A stretch of DNA of 64,000 nucleotides from assembly GCA_947650365.1 (NCBI GenBank), contig OX393551.1:95020697-95084696 (forward strand). The letters run 5' to 3'. A program made the position numbers and the translations under genes. Each line of letters begins with the position of its first letter. The stretch's first letter is position 1. Below are positions 1 to 11,772 of this stretch, piece by piece. Origin of the DNA: Chamaelirium japonicum. Its lineage: Eukaryota; Streptophyta; Magnoliopsida; Liliales; Melanthiaceae. The notes below the pieces were generated by a model. That model worked only from the letters and a program-made list of their open reading frames with translations. It did not search any database and was not told the origin of the DNA.

Positions 1-230
1 AAATAAGAAGGAATCTAAATTCCAAATCTCCACTTCTATCTTCGTTTATCTCTCCGTTCTCTTATCTATTCTTCTCTCTCTTTTGTGTAGTATTGGAATT
101 TAGATTCCTTCTTACTTCACACCTATACCCATAGCGAATGGACTAGAGTAGGACTTCTTCTCTCTTCTCTCTTTATTTATCTCTCTGTTCTTTTTTCTTT
201 TCTTCTCTCTCTTCTGTCTTAGTTTCTCTC

Positions 231-259
231 TTAATTAAATAATTATATTATTTAATTAA
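231..259. repeat. AT hinge palindrome
   Basis: Two perfect 13-base arms, TTAATTAAATAAT and its complement, flank a three-base TAT loop. A pyrimidine-rich tract lies on the left and a purine-rich tract on the right, so the hinge is the tip of a longer foldback. Related hinges lie at 976, 33,288, 34,037, 34,392, 39,381, 54,051, 59,082 and 59,400. Confidence 0.8.
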
Positions 260-785
260 ATTATTTAGGTAGAAGAGAGAAGAGAACGGAGAGATAAATG
301 AAGTGAGAAGAGAGAAGAAGTCCTACTCCAGTCCATTGGCCATGGGTATAGGTGTAAAGTAAGATTGAATCTAAATTCCAAAACTCCATAGAAAAGAGGA
401 GAAAAGAGAAGAGAACGGAGAGATAAATGAAGAGAAAAGAGAGAAGAAGTCGTGCTCCAGTCCATTGGCCATGGGTATAGGTGTAAAGTAAAAAGGAATC
501 TAAATTTGAAAACTCTATAAAAAAAGAGGAGAAAAAAGAAGAAAATTAAGAGGTAAACAAAGAGAGAGGAGAGAAGAAGTTCTTCTCTAGTCCATTGGCC
601 ATGGGTATAGGTGTAAAGTAAAAAGGAATCTAAATTCCAAAACTCCACAGAAAAGAGAGGAAAAAAGTGAGGAGAATGAAGAGATAAATAAAGAAAGAAT
701 GGAGAAGAAGTCTTGCTCCAGTCCATTGTCCATTGGTATAGGTGTGAGTAAGAATGAATCTAAATTCCAAAACTCCACTTCTATC
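255..785 (-). repeat. Tandem array of about four 130-bp E+CT units
   Basis: The CTCC/CTCT core at the end of the E module recurs at 384, 513, 643 and 773, giving spacings of 129-130 bp. Each unit is one E module plus one purine-rich module as read on the plus strand. The inverted counterpart is the 131-bp tandem array at 33,514-34,030. The period is not a multiple of three, so reading frames shift from unit to unit. Confidence 0.8.
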
Positions 786-975
786 TTCGTTTATCTCTCC
801 GTTCGCTTCTTTCTTCTTCTCTCTCTTCTGTATAGGTTTAGAATTTAGATTCCTTATGATTTCACACCTATAGCCATGGCGAATGGACTAGAGCAGGACT
901 TCTTCTCTCTTCTCTCTTTATTTATCTCTCTGTTCTCTTCTTTTTTCTTCTCTGTCTTCTATCTTAGTTTCTCTC

Positions 976-1004
976 TTAATTAAATAATTATATTATTTAA
1001 TTAA
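976..1004. repeat. AT hinge palindrome, second copy
   Basis: The same 29-base hairpin as at 231-259, again with pyrimidine on the left and purine on the right. Its inverted counterpart is near 33,288-33,314. Confidence 0.8.
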
Positions 1005-1310
1005 ATTATTTAGGTAGAAGAGAGAAGAGAACGGAGAGATAAACGAAGAGAGAAAGAAAGAAGAAGTCTTGCTCTAATCCATTGGCCATGGGTATAGGTA
1101 TAAAGTAAGAAAGAATCTAAATTACAAAACTCCACAGAAGAGAGAGAGAAGAAGAAAGAAGAGAACGGATAAGAGAGGAAAGAATCAAGATGAGAACATA
1201 TAGATAAACAAAGAGAGAAGAGAGAAGAAGTCCTGCTATAGTCTATTGGCCACGGGTATAGGTATGAATTAATAAGGAATCTAACTAACAAAACTTCACA
1301 GAAGAAAGAA

Positions 1311-2915
1311 AAGATAAGAACATTCTTCTATTTAATTAATAAAACTAGAGAGATTTATATTATGTTATTTAGGTTCTCTTCTTTCTTCCCATAACACGTT
1401 ACCAGCACGAACATATCGAGCCCAACTGACTAGTCACAAGAAAATGAAGAGTGGAACAAAAACAAAAAAGAGAGAAAAAGAGAGAAGAGAATGAAGAGAT
1501 AAATGAAGAGAGAAGAGAGAAAAAGTTCTGCTCCAATCCTTTGGCCACGGGTATATGTGTGAAGTAAGAAGTAATTTAAATTCCAAAACTCCACTTCTCA
1601 ATATTTATACGACCTCTTTAGGGTGGGGCACATGTAACGGCTCTCGCTTTCTCCCATCTCACAACACGTTATCGGCACGAACATGTCGAGCCCAGCTGAC
1701 CAGTTATAAGAAAATAGATAGAGAAACGAAGACAACAGAGAGAGAAGAAGAGAGATGAGAATAGAGAGATAAATAAAAAAAGAAGAGAGAAGAAGTCCTA
1801 CTCCAGTCCATTGGCCACGGGTATAGGTGTGAAGTAAGAAGGAATCTTAATTCAAAAACTCAACAAAAGAGAGTGAAGAAGAAAGAAGGGAATGAAGAGA
1901 TAAATAAAGAGAGAAGAAAGAAGTAGTCATGCTCCAGTTCATTGGCCATGGATATAGGTGTGAAGTAAAAGGGAATCTAAATTCCAAAACTTCAATTATA
2001 TCTTTGTTTCTCTCTCTGTTTTCTTACGACTGGTTAGCTGAGATCGACATGTTCGTGCAGATAACGTGTTGTGAGATAGGAGAAAGAGAGAGCCGTCAAA
2101 CGTGACCCACCCTAAAGGGGTCGTATATTATTTATTATTTATAGAGTAAGCTTACTTAGGGTCTAAGCAGTCTATAGGAATCTCTAATCCATGGGAGATG
2201 AGAGAAGAGAATAGAGAGATTAAATTATATTATTGAGAAATAGAGTTTTGGAATTTAGATTACTTCTTACTTCACACCTAGACCCGTGGCCATTGGACTG
2301 GAGTAGGACTTCTTCTCTTTTCTCTCTTTGTTTATCTCTCTGTTCTCTTCTCTCTTGTTCTTTCTCCTCTAATTTTGTTTCTCTCTCCATTTTCTTGTGA
2401 CTGATCAGCTGGGCTCGACATGTTCGCACTGATAATGTGTTGTGAGATAGGAGAAAGAGAGAGCCGTCAAATATGCACCACCCTCAAGGGGTCGTATAAA
2501 TATTGAAAAGTTGAGTTTTGGAATTTAGATTCCTTCTAAGTACTCTACACCTATACTCATGGCTAATGGACTGGAGCATGACTTCTTCTCTATTCGTTTA
2601 TCTCTTCGTTTATCTCTTTATTCTCTTCTCTCTTCTTCTCTCTCTTCTATCTTTGTTTCTTTCTTTATTTTCTCTTCTCTTTTCTTCTCTCTCTTCTGTC
2701 TTCATTTCTTTCACTTGACTGGTAGGCTGGGCTTGATATGTTCATATTGATAACGTATTGTGAGGTGGAAGAAAAAGAGAGCTGTCAAACGTGCTCCACC
2801 CTAAATGGGTCATATAAATATTGAGAAGTGGAGTTTTGTAATTTAGATTCCTTCTTACTTCACACCTATACCCATGGCCAATGGACTAGAGCAGGACTTC
2901 TTCTTTTTTCATACT
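1311..2915. repeat. E/CT/P array with orientation switch
   Basis: The left edge is an AT-rich stretch (about 1,320-1,390) seen again at 32,925-32,985, 38,995-39,065, 53,670-53,735, 58,890-58,960 and 59,690-59,755. Primer-site-like P modules read plus near 1,396 and 1,666, then minus near 2,052, 2,424 and 2,740. The switch falls near 1,990-2,030. The minus units joined through AAATATTGAGAAGT form direct repeats of about 300 bp. Confidence 0.8.
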
Positions 2916-3030
2916 GATAATGTTACTATAATTTTTTTAATTAAATTAATCATTTAATTTAAATGAAAAGAGTTTTGAAATTTACTATTATAATCATAAT
3001 AACATTGAGATGATACTATTGAGAAGTAAA
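2916..3030 (-). mobile_element. Partial MITE-like element (right end)
   Basis: It contains the inner AT part and one inverted end (TTACTAT...GATGATACTATTGAG) of the element seen whole at 8,245-8,388. The other end is missing. Matching partial copies lie at 60,870-60,995 in the same orientation and at 31,391-31,495 inverted. Confidence 0.6.
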
Positions 3031-3640
3031 GTTTTGAAATTTAGATTCCTTCTTACTTTACACTTATACCCATGGCGAATGGACTGGAGCAGGACTTCTT
3101 TTATCTTCTCTCTTCGTTTATCTCTCTGTTCTCTTCTCTTTTCTTCTCTCTCTTCTATCTTCGTTTCTCTCTTCGTTTTTTGCGACTAGTCGGCTGGGCA
3201 CGACATGTTCGTGCTGATAATGAATTGTGAGATGGGAGAAAGAGAGAGCCATCAAACATGCCCCACCCTAAAGGGGTCATATATTATTTATAGGGTAAGC
3301 TTACTTAGGGCCTAAGGAATCTATGGGAAATCCTAATCCATGGGAGAAGAGAGAAGAGAACGAAGATATTTAATTATATTATTGAGAAGTGGAGTTTTGA
3401 AATTTTGATTCCTTCTTACTTCACTCCTATACCCTTGGCGATTGGACTGGAGTAAGACTTATTCTCTCTTTTCTCTTTATTTATCTCTTCATTCTCTTCT
3501 CTCTTCTCATAACACGTTATCAGCACGAACATATCGAGCGCAGCCGATCAGTCCCAAGAAAACGATACGAGAAATGAAGACAAAAGAGAGAGAAGAGAAC
3601 AGAGAGATAAATAAAGAGAGAAGAAGAGAAATAAAATATT
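3031..3640. repeat. E/CT/P array
   Basis: An E module, a CT module and a minus-strand P module near 3,213 lead into a minus-strand R/U5-like piece with an AGGGCCTAAG palindrome. A plus P module near 3,513 follows. The whole pairs, inverted, with about 30,766-31,390. Confidence 0.75.
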
Positions 3641-3815
3641 TTTCATGCTCCTAAATTTATATAAATTATTTAATAAATATGAAATAGTTTATAATTAAAT
3701 ATTTAAATATTAACATTGAGATAATACTATTTAAATATTTAAAAAAATAATATATTTTATAATTTCTAAAAAAATATTAATTGATATAAATAAAATAAAT
3801 ATGCAATCTCCCATC
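3641..3815 (-). repeat. AT-rich insert type 4
   Basis: About 175 bp of AT-rich sequence with the same edges in five places: here, and in the opposite orientation at 30,590-30,765, 36,595-36,770, 42,346-42,510 and 56,621-56,800. The other copies carry a short piece of the MITE-like end (AGTATCATCTCAAC) inside. It splits a P-type module from a CT module. Its origin is unknown. Confidence 0.6.
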
Positions 3816-5840
3816 TCACAACACGTTATCGGCACAAAAATGTCAAGCCCAATGGATGAGTCATAAAAATGGAGAGAGAAACAAAGATAGAAGAGAGAGA
3901 AGGAGAGAGAAAAGAACGGAGAGATAAATGAAGAGATAAGATAGAAGAAGTCTTGCTCCAGTCCATTCACCATGGGTATAGGTGTGAAGTAAGATAGAAT
4001 CAAAATTCCAAAACTCCACTTCTCAATGAATTTTTTGCTATAAAAAAAATTTTTAATTTTCTTTAAAAAAGTTTAAAACAATACAACTATTATAAGATCG
4101 TTCGATCAGATGGCAATGGACTGGAGCAAGACTTCTTCTATCTTCTATCTTCGTTTATATCTCTGTTCTTTTCTCTCTTCTGACTTCGTTTCTCTTTCTA
4201 TTTTCTTGTGATTGGTTGACTGAGTTCGACATATTCGTACTGATAACTTGTTGTAAGATGGGAGAAAGAGAGAGTCATCAAACGTGCCCCATCTAAAGGG
4301 GTCGTATATTATTTATAGGGTAAACTTACTTAGGGCCTAAGCAATCTATGGGAAAGCCTAATCCATGGGAAAAGAAAGAAGAGAACGAAGAGATTTAATT
4401 ATATTATTGAGAAGTGGAGTTTTGGAATTTAGATTCCTTCTTACTTCACAACTATACCCGTAGCTAATAGACTGGAGCAAGATTTCTTTTCTCTTCTCTT
4501 GTTGTTTATCTCTTTGTTCTCTTCTCTCTTCTTCTCTTTCTTTTGTCTTCATTTCTCTCTCTATTTTCTTATGACTCATCGGTTGGGCTCGACATGTTCA
4601 TACTGATAAAAATATTATGAGATTGGAGAAAGAGAGAGCCGTCAAATATGCCCCACCCTAAATGGGTTGTATAAATATTAAAAAGTGGAATTTTGGAATT
4701 TAGATTCTTTCTTACTTTGTACCTATACCCATGGCTAATGGACTGGAGCAGGACTTCTTTTCTCTTCTCTCTTCATTTATCTCTCCGTTCTCTTCTTTTT
4801 TCTTCTCTCTTTTTTGTGGAGTTTTGGAATTTAAATTCCTTCTTACTTCACACCTATACCCGTGTAAGAAAAGACTATTTAAATAATTAATTCTTAGTTC
4901 TCTTCTCTCTCTTTTGTCTTTGTTTCTCTCTCTGTTTTCTTTTGACTAGTCCGTAGGGATAGATATATTCATGCTGATAACATTTTGTGGGATGGGAGAA
5001 AGAGAGAGCCGCCAAACGTGCCCTACCCTAAAGGGGTCATATTTTATTTATAGGGTAAGCTTACTTAGGGCCTAAGCAATTTATGGTAAACCCTAATCCA
5101 TAGAAGAAAAGAGTAGAGAACGGAGAGCTTTAATTATTTTATTGAGAAGTAGAGTTTTGGAATTTAGATTCCTTCTTACTACACACCTATACCCATGGTG
5201 AATAGACTGGAGCAGCTCTTCTTTTCTCTTCTCTATTCGTTTATTTCTCTGTTTTCTTCTCTCTTCTTCTCTCTCTTCTGTCTTCGTTTCTCTCTCTGTT
5301 TTTGTATGACTAGTCGGTTGGGCTCGATATATTCGTGCTGATAATGTGTTGTGAGATGGGAGAAAGAGAGAGCCACCAAACATGCCCCACCCTAATTAGA
5401 TTTCTTCTTACTTCACACCTATACCCATGGCCAATAAGTTGGAGCAGGACTTCTTCTATCTTTTCTCTTCGTTATTCTCCCTATTGTCTTCTCTCTTCTT
5501 TTCTCTCTTCTGTCTTACTTTCTCTTTCTATTTTCTTGTGATTGGTCGGCTAGGATCGACTTGTTTGTGTTGATAACGTATTATATGATAGAGAAGAAAA
5601 GAGCCGTCAAACGTGCCCCACCCTAAAGGGGTCATATAAATATTGAGAAGTAGAGTTTTGAAATTTAGATTATTTCTTACTTTATACTTATACATGTGGT
5701 GAATGGACAGGAGCAGGACTACTTCTCTCTTCATTTATCTCCCCATTTTTTTCTTTTTTTTTCTCTCTATTCTGTCTTCGTTTCTCTCTCTGTTTTCTTG
5801 TGACTGGTCGGCTACGCTCGATATGTTCATACTGATAACA
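3816..5840. repeat. E/CT/P array, mainly minus
   Basis: A P module reads plus near 3,826, then six read minus near 4,230, 4,600, 4,970, 5,335, 5,565 and 5,830, the last abutting the L module that follows. At about 4,020-4,120 there is a fragment of AT-block edge plus GATCGTTCGATC, matched inverted at 30,291-30,390. An AGACTATTTAAATAATTAAT landmark near 4,870 recurs at 29,530 (inverted) and 44,150 (direct). Confidence 0.8.
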
Positions 5841-6008
5841 TGTTGTGAGATGGGAGAAAAAGAGAGCCATCAAATGTGCTCCACTCTAAAGGAATCGTAT
5901 ATTATTTATAGGATAAGCTTACTTAGGTCCTAAGCAATCTAAAAGAAACCCTAATACATAGGAGAGATCCAACGGTGGACAACCATCCGATCGAACGATC
6001 TTATAACA
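5841..6008 (-). repeat. 168-bp LTR-like module (L), copy 1
   Basis: On the minus strand it starts TGTTATAAGAT and ends ATCTCACAACA, an imperfect 11-base inverted repeat. Inside, in order, are GATCG-rich start sequence, a telobox-like motif, the GTAAGCTTAC and CTTAGG-type palindromes, a TATA-like box and a pyrimidine-rich end. A P module follows directly at 5,840 downward. Six full copies have exactly this length. The LTR reading is inference from the TG...CA ends, the TATA box and the adjoining primer-site-like motif. Confidence 0.6.
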
Positions 6009-6475
6009 GTTGTAATATTTTAAATTTTTTAAAGAAAATAATAAATTATTTTTAAAGCAAAAAATTCGGGTGTGCCTTATCTTTCTTTTTTACTTCCTAT
6101 TATTTAATTAATTTAATTAGTTTAATAAATTAAATAGTTAAATAATTAAATAAATATTTAATTATCTGTATAACTAAATATTTAAATTATTTAAATAATT
6201 TATTTATTATTTAAATTTTAAAATAAATAAATATTAATTTGATTATTTAAAAAAAATTAAGTTTTTTAAAAAATATTTTATTATTTATATATTTAAAAAA
6301 TTAATTTATTATTTAAATAACAAGTAAATATTTATTGAATTATTATTTTATTTTATTACTTAATTAAATAATTAATTTTTTTATTTATTTTAATTAATAT
6401 TTTATAATTTAATAAAAAAAATTAATTATTTAATTACATAACAAATTTATTAAAATTGTTATTTTTTTAACTATA
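6009..6475. repeat. AT block, short type
   Basis: Almost pure A/T after an edge that reads through a GGTGTGCC motif near 6,070. It begins right at the start of the L module. The same block lies at 27,946-28,403 (inverted) and 45,280-45,745 (direct), and the first part also opens the long AT blocks at 35,380, 40,803 and 55,230. There is no coding potential. Confidence 0.75.
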
Positions 6476-6837
6476 TCTTTTTCTCTCTCTTCTGACTTTG
6501 TTTCTCTCTCCGTTTTCTTTTGACTGGTCGGTTAGGCTCGACATGTTCGCGCTGATAATGCATTATGAGATGGAAAAAAGAGAGAGTTGTCAAACATGCC
6601 CCACCCTAAAGGGGTCGTATATTATTTATAGGGTAAGGTTACTTAGGGCCTAAGCAATCTATGGAAAACCCTAATCCATGGGAGAGATCCGACGGTGGAC
6701 GGCTATCCGATCGAACGTGCCCCACCCTAAAGGGGTCATATTAATCATTTATTTAAATAATTATTAAATCAATTCTCTTAATTAGTAAACTTACCTTATA
6801 AATATTTAATTATATATAATTGATTATCGCCATGGGT
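6476..6837 (-). repeat. Truncated L module fused to an AT-rich landmark
   Basis: A CT and P module lead to a minus L module beginning at 6,561. It runs to about 6,714, where GATCGAAC joins straight to a second GTGCCCCACC segment, then to an AT-rich stretch (6,738-6,835). The same hybrid junction recurs near 27,690 (inverted) and 45,990 (direct), so it was formed once and then copied. Confidence 0.65.
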
Positions 6838-8244
6838 ATAGGTGTGAAGTAAGAAGGAATATAAATTCCAAAACTCCACTTCTCAATAGTATCATCTCAA
6901 TATTATTATGATTATCATTGTAATATTACTATAATTTTTTTCATTAAATTAATTAATTCTTTAATTATTAAATAATTTGAAAATTTTAATAATTAAGTTT
7001 ACTAATTAACGTGTTATGAGATGGGAGAAGGAAAGAGCCGTCAAACTTCTCTCTTCTCCCATGGATTAGGATTTCCTATAGATTGCTTAGGCCCTAAGTA
7101 AGCTTACCCTATAAATAATATACGACCCCTTTAGGGTGGGGCATATTTATAGCTCTCTCTCTCTCTCATCTCATAGCACTTACCCTATAAATAAAATATG
7201 ACCCCTTTAGGGTGGGGCACGTTTGACGGCTCTCTCTTTCTCCCATCTCACAATATATTATCAGCACGAACATATTGAGCCCAGCCGACCAGTCACAAGA
7301 AAACAGAGAGAGAACAAAGACAGAAGAGGAGTTTTGGAATTTAGATTCCTTCTTACTTCACACCTATACCCGTGGTTAATGGACTGGAGCATGACTTATT
7401 CTCTATAGAAGAGAGAGAAGAAGAGAGAAGAGAAGAAGATTTAAACAAAGACAAAAGAGAGAGATATGACTGGTCGGCTTGGCTCGATAGTAAGAAGTGG
7501 CACACCCGAATTGCTTAGGCCTTAAGTTCAAATATTAAAAGATACACCGTCGAATCTCTTCCATAGATTAGGGTTTCCCATAGATTACTTAGGTCCTAAG
7601 TAAGCTTACACTATAAATAATATACGACCCCTTTAGGGTGGGGCATGTTTAACAGCTCTCTCTTTCTCCCATCTCACAACACGTTATCAGTACGAACATG
7701 TCGAGCCCAGCGACAAGTCACAAGAAAATAGAGAGAGAAACAAAGACAGAAAAGATAGAAGAAGAGAGAAGAGAATGGAGAGATAAACGAAGATAGAAGA
7801 GAGAAGAAGTCCTGCTCTAGTCCATTGGCCATGGGTATAGTTGTGAAGTAAGAAGAAATCTAAATTTCAAAATTCAACTTTTCAATAATATAATTAAATC
7901 TCTCAATTCTCTTCTCTCTTCTCCCATGGATTAGGGTTTCCCATAGATTACTTAGGCACTATGTAAGCGTACCCTATAAATAATATACGACCCCTTTAGG
8001 GTCGGGCATTTTTCATGGCTCTTTCTTTCTCCCATCTCACAATACGTTATCAGCACGAACATGTCGAGCCCAGCCGACCAGTCATAAGAAAACGGAGAGA
8101 GAAACGAAGATAAAAGAGAGAGAAGATGAGAGATGAGAACGGAGAGATAAATGAAAAGAGGAGAGAGAAGAAGTTATGCTCCGGTCCATTCACCATGGGT
8201 ATAGATATGAAGTAAGAAGGAATCTAAATTTTAAAACATCACTT
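6838..8244 (+). repeat. Plus-oriented array of L-derived and P modules
   Basis: It opens with an E module and a left MITE-like end (about 6,890-6,950) running into AT sequence. Plus P modules follow near 7,260, 7,685 and 8,050, each preceded by a TATAAATA box and a CTAAGTAAGC palindrome region. The fusion near 7,480-7,560 (CACACCCGAATTGCTTAGG) recurs at 26,850-26,930 inverted and 46,865-46,925 direct. Confidence 0.75.
7568..7576 (+). promoter_or_regulatory. Telobox-like motif in an L module (representative)
   Basis: TTAGGGTTT, the reverse of AAACCCTAA, sits about 50 bases before the TATAAATA box. It recurs in many L-type modules of both orientations, for example near 7,933, 10,468, 20,995, 28,459, 30,049, 40,739, 48,379, 50,049, 57,103 and 62,482. 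In plant promoters such motifs occur with genes of the translation machinery; any activity here is unproven. Confidence 0.45.
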
Positions 8245-8388
8245 CTCAATAGTATCTTCTCAAAATTATCATGATTATCATAGTAATATTACTATAAATT
8301 TTTTAATTAAATTAATTATTTGATTAAAACAAAGAGAGAAGGGAATTTACTATGATAATCGTAATAACGTTGAGATGATACTATTGAG
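8245..8388. mobile_element. MITE-like element with 42-bp inverted ends
   Basis: The left end (8,245-8,286) and right end (8,347-8,388) are inverted copies matching at about 37 of 42 positions; the consensus starts CTCAATAGTATCATCTCAAC. The inner 60 bases are AT-rich with a short purine run. There is no room for a transposase. The first bases (CTCAATA) also occur at E-module edges elsewhere, so the true tips may lie a few bases inside. No clear target duplication is visible. The superfamily is not assigned. Confidence 0.6.
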
Positions 8389-11150
8389 AAAACTCCAATT
8401 CTCAGTAATATAATTAAATCTCTCTGTTCTCTTCTATCTTCTCCTATGGATTAGGTTTTTCTATGGATTGCATAGGCCCTAAGTAAGCTTACCTTATAAA
8501 TAATATACTATCCCATTAGGGTGGGGCACGCTTGATGGCTCTCTCTTTCTCCCATCTCATAATACATTATTAGCACGAACATGTCGAGCCTAGCCGACCC
8601 ATCTTAAGAAAATTGATAGAAAAACGAAGACAGAAGTGGAGTTTTGAAATTTAGATTCCTTCTTACTTCACACCTATACCCATGGCCAATTGACTAGAGC
8701 AGGACTTCTTCTCTCTTTATTCTTTATTTATCTATCCATTCTCTTCTCTCTTCTACTCTTTCTTTTGCTTTCGTTAAACTCCATTTCGTTTGATGGCTCT
8801 CTCTTCTATCTTCGTTTATCTCTCTGTTCTCTTCTCTCTTCTTTTGTCTTCGTTTATCTCTTTATTTTTCTTATTACTAGTCGACTGGGCTCGACATGTT
8901 CATGCTGATAACGTATTATGAGATGGGAGAAAGGGAGAGCCGTCAAATATGCCCCACCCTAAAGGGGTCGTATATTATTTATAGGGTAAATTTACTTAGG
9001 GCCTTAGTAATCTATGAGAAACCCTAATTCATGGGAGAAGAGACAAGAGAACGGAGAGATTTAATTATATTATTGAGAACTGGAGTTTTGGAATTTAGAT
9101 TCCATTTTACATAACACCTATACCCATGGATAATAGACTGGAGGAGAACGTCTTCTCTCTTCTTTCTTCGTTTATCTCTACATTCTCTTCTCTCTTCTCC
9201 TCTTTACTAACAACACGTTATCAGCATGAACATGTCGAGCCCAGCAGACAACCATTTAGAATTTAACTAAATTATTTAAATATATTATTTAAATTATTTA
9301 TCTCTCTATTCTCTTATCTATTCTTCTCTTTCTTCTGTCTTTATTTATCTCTCCGGTTTTTGGTGACTGGTCGGCTGGGCTCGATATGTTCGTGCTGATA
9401 ACAAGTTGTGAGAGAAAATAAGAAGAGAGAAGAGAAGGAAGAGATAAACAAAGAAAGAAGAGAGAAGTACTGCTCCAATCCATTCACCATGGTATAGGTG
9501 TGAAGTAAGAAGGAATCTAAATTCCAAAACTCTACTTTTAAATAATATAATTAAATCTCTCAATTCTCTTCTCTCTTCTCCCATGGATTAAGGTTTCCTT
9601 TAAAATGTTAGGACCTAAGTAAGCTTACCCTATAAATAATATACGACCCCTTTAGGGTGGGACATATTTAAATGTTCTTCCTTTCTTCCATCTCATAACA
9701 TGTTATCGGTATGAACATGTCGTGCCCAGCAAACCAGTCGCAAGAAAAGAGAAAGAGAAACGAAGACAGATGTGGAGTTTTGGAATTTAAATTCCTTCTT
9801 ACTTCACACCTATACTCGTGGCCAATAGCCTCGAGTAGGACTTCTTCACTCTTCTCTTCGTTTATCTCTCCGTTCTCTTTTCTCTTCTTCCCATACTTCT
9901 GTCTACGTTTCTCTGTTCGTTTATTGAGAGAAGAAGAGGAGTTTAACAAAGACAAAAAAGAGATAAGAAGCGAGAAGAGAACGGAGAGATAAATAAAAGG
10001 AAAAGAGAGAACTTCACACCTATACCCGTGGCCAATGGACTGAAGCAGAACTTCTTCTCTCTTCCCTCTTCGTTTATCTCTCCGTTTTCTTCTCTCTTTT
10101 TCTTTCTCTTCTGTCTTCGTTTCTCTATCCGTTTATATAGAGAAGAAGTGGAGTTTAACAAAGACGGAAGAGAGATAAGAAGCGAGTAAAGAACATAGAG
10201 ATAAATAAAGAGAGAAGATGTCCTGCTCCAGTCCATTGGCCAAGGGTATAAGTGTGAAGTAAGAAGGAATCTAAATACCAAAACTCCACTTCTGTCTTCG
10301 TTTCTCTTACTGTTTTCTTACGACTGGTCAGCTGGACTCGATATATACGTACTGATAACATATTGTGAGATAGGAAAAAGAGAAAGTCGTCAAACATGCC
10401 CTACCCTAAAGGCGACGTATATTATTTATAGAGAAAGCTTACTTAGGGACTAAGCAATCTATGGGAAACCCTAATCCATAGACGAAGAGAAAAGAGTATT
10501 GAGAGATTTAATTATATTATTGAGAAGTGGAGTTTTGGAATTTAGATTCCTTCTTACTTCATACATATATCCATGGCGAATAGACTGGAACATGAATTCT
10601 TCTTTCTTCTCTCTTTATTTGTCTCTCCGTTCTCTTCTCTCTTCTTACAACACGTTATCAACATGAACATGTTGAGCCCAACCGACCAATCACAAGAAAA
10701 CGGAGAAAGAAATGATGATAGAAGGGAGAAGATAACAGAGAGATAAACGAAGAGAGAAGAAGTCCTGCTCCAATCCATTGGCCACGCGTATAGCTGTAAA
10801 GTAAGAAGGAATCTAAATTCCAAAACTCCACATAAGAGAGATAAGAAGAGAGAAGAGAACGGAGAGATAAATGAAGAGAGAAGAGAGAAGAAGTCCTACT
10901 CCAGTCCATTGGCCATGGGTATAGGTATGATGTAAGAAGGAATCTAAATTTCTAAACTCTGCTTCTATCATCCTTTCTCTCTCCGTTTTCTTGTGACTGG
11001 TCGGCTGGGCTTGACATGTTCGTACTGATAACGTATTATGAGATAGGAGAAAGAGAGAGTCATCAACAATGCCCCACCCTAAAAGGGTCGTATATTATTT
11101 ATAGGATAAGCTTACTTAGGGCCTAAGTAATCTATAGGAAATCCTAACCA
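8389..11150. repeat. E/CT/P array, alternating orientation
   Basis: P modules read plus near 8,570, minus 8,900, plus 9,220, minus 9,395, plus 9,705, minus 10,350, plus 10,655 and minus 11,020, so plus and minus alternate nearly every 300 bp. A landmark at 9,247-9,300 (TTTAGAATTTAACTAAATTA) recurs at 25,011-25,050 inverted and 47,150 direct. The whole stretch pairs, inverted, with about 23,131-26,010. Confidence 0.8.
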
Positions 11151-11428
11151 TAGAAGAGATCCGACGGTGGACAGTCATCCTTCTTCACACCTATACCCGT
11201 GGCCAATAGAATGGAGCAAGACTTCTTCTCTCTTCTCTCTTCGTTTATCTCTCCATTCTCTTCTTTCTTTTTCTCCCATCTCACAATACTTTATCGGTAC
11301 GAATATGTCGTGCCCAACCGACCAGTCACAAGAAAATGGAAAAAGAAACAAAGGCAGCAGAGAGAGAAGAAGAGAGAAGAGAACGAAGAGATAAACGAAG
11401 AGAGAAATGATAAGAAGTCCTACTCAAG
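11151..11428. repeat. Palindrome centre 1, broken by the Tat fossil
   Basis: After an L-like piece ending in GACGGTGGACAGTCATCC the sequence turns through an E, CT and plus P module (near 11,300) and purine-rich tract. Its relatives at 22,781-23,130 and 48,991-49,345 continue into the mirror image GGATG...GTCCACCG; here that continuation is replaced at 11,429 by the retrotransposon. A shortened mirror half is found at 17,636-17,700. Confidence 0.65.
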
Positions 11429-11772
11429 TATAGATCCGCTCCTTGGAGGCTGTAGCATGGAAGCTTTCTTTGAAGTCTTCTGGCTTGAATTGAATCTTCT
11501 GGCATTCTGCCATGTTTGAAGAAGTCATAAATTGGCAGTCTCCAATCCCCAAGGTCATGTGTTGTAAGATTGAAAATCGGCTATCTCCAACCCCCAAACC
11601 ATTCATTAGTGGCAACGATCTGCTGTTCGATGGTGGTTTTTGGCGATTCTTGATAGTCGATCTATATTCACCTTTCTCTGAGTGAATCTCTAAGTACGGA
11701 AGCAGCATTAGCTAGAGCATCAGCTTCTCGATTTTTGGCCCTCGGGATTTGAAGGAATTCGATGTTATTGAA

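Larger units (their letters stand above)
1..1310. repeat. E/CT foldback array, leftmost part
   Basis: This stretch alternates E modules and pyrimidine- or purine-rich modules in both orientations, with two short AT hinges. It carries no P or L module. The order E, CT, hinge, GA, inverted E recurs, so each 400-500 bp piece can fold on itself. The same order is seen inverted at about 33,000-34,300. The array is cut by the window edge on the left. Open frames here (for example 265-726 on the minus strand) are read-through of the repeats in a strand poor in stop codons, not a convincing gene. Confidence 0.85.

Noticed and set aside
1390-1420. tRNA-Ile gene
   Set aside because: Only an anticodon-arm-like stretch is present; no acceptor, D or T arm sequence surrounds it.
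6009-6475. AT blocks as an origin of replication or matrix attachment site
   Set aside because: AT-richness alone is not evidence; no specific motif supports it.
7568-7576. Interstitial telomere array
   Set aside because: TTAGGGTTT occurs once per L unit and never as a tandem TTTAGGG run.
1-11428. Many open frames of 60-150 codons on both strands, for example 265-726 on the minus strand
   Set aside because: They repeat the same Ser/Leu/Phe-rich strings, follow the E/CT repeat period, change frame from unit to unit and are explained by stop-poor pyrimidine tracts.
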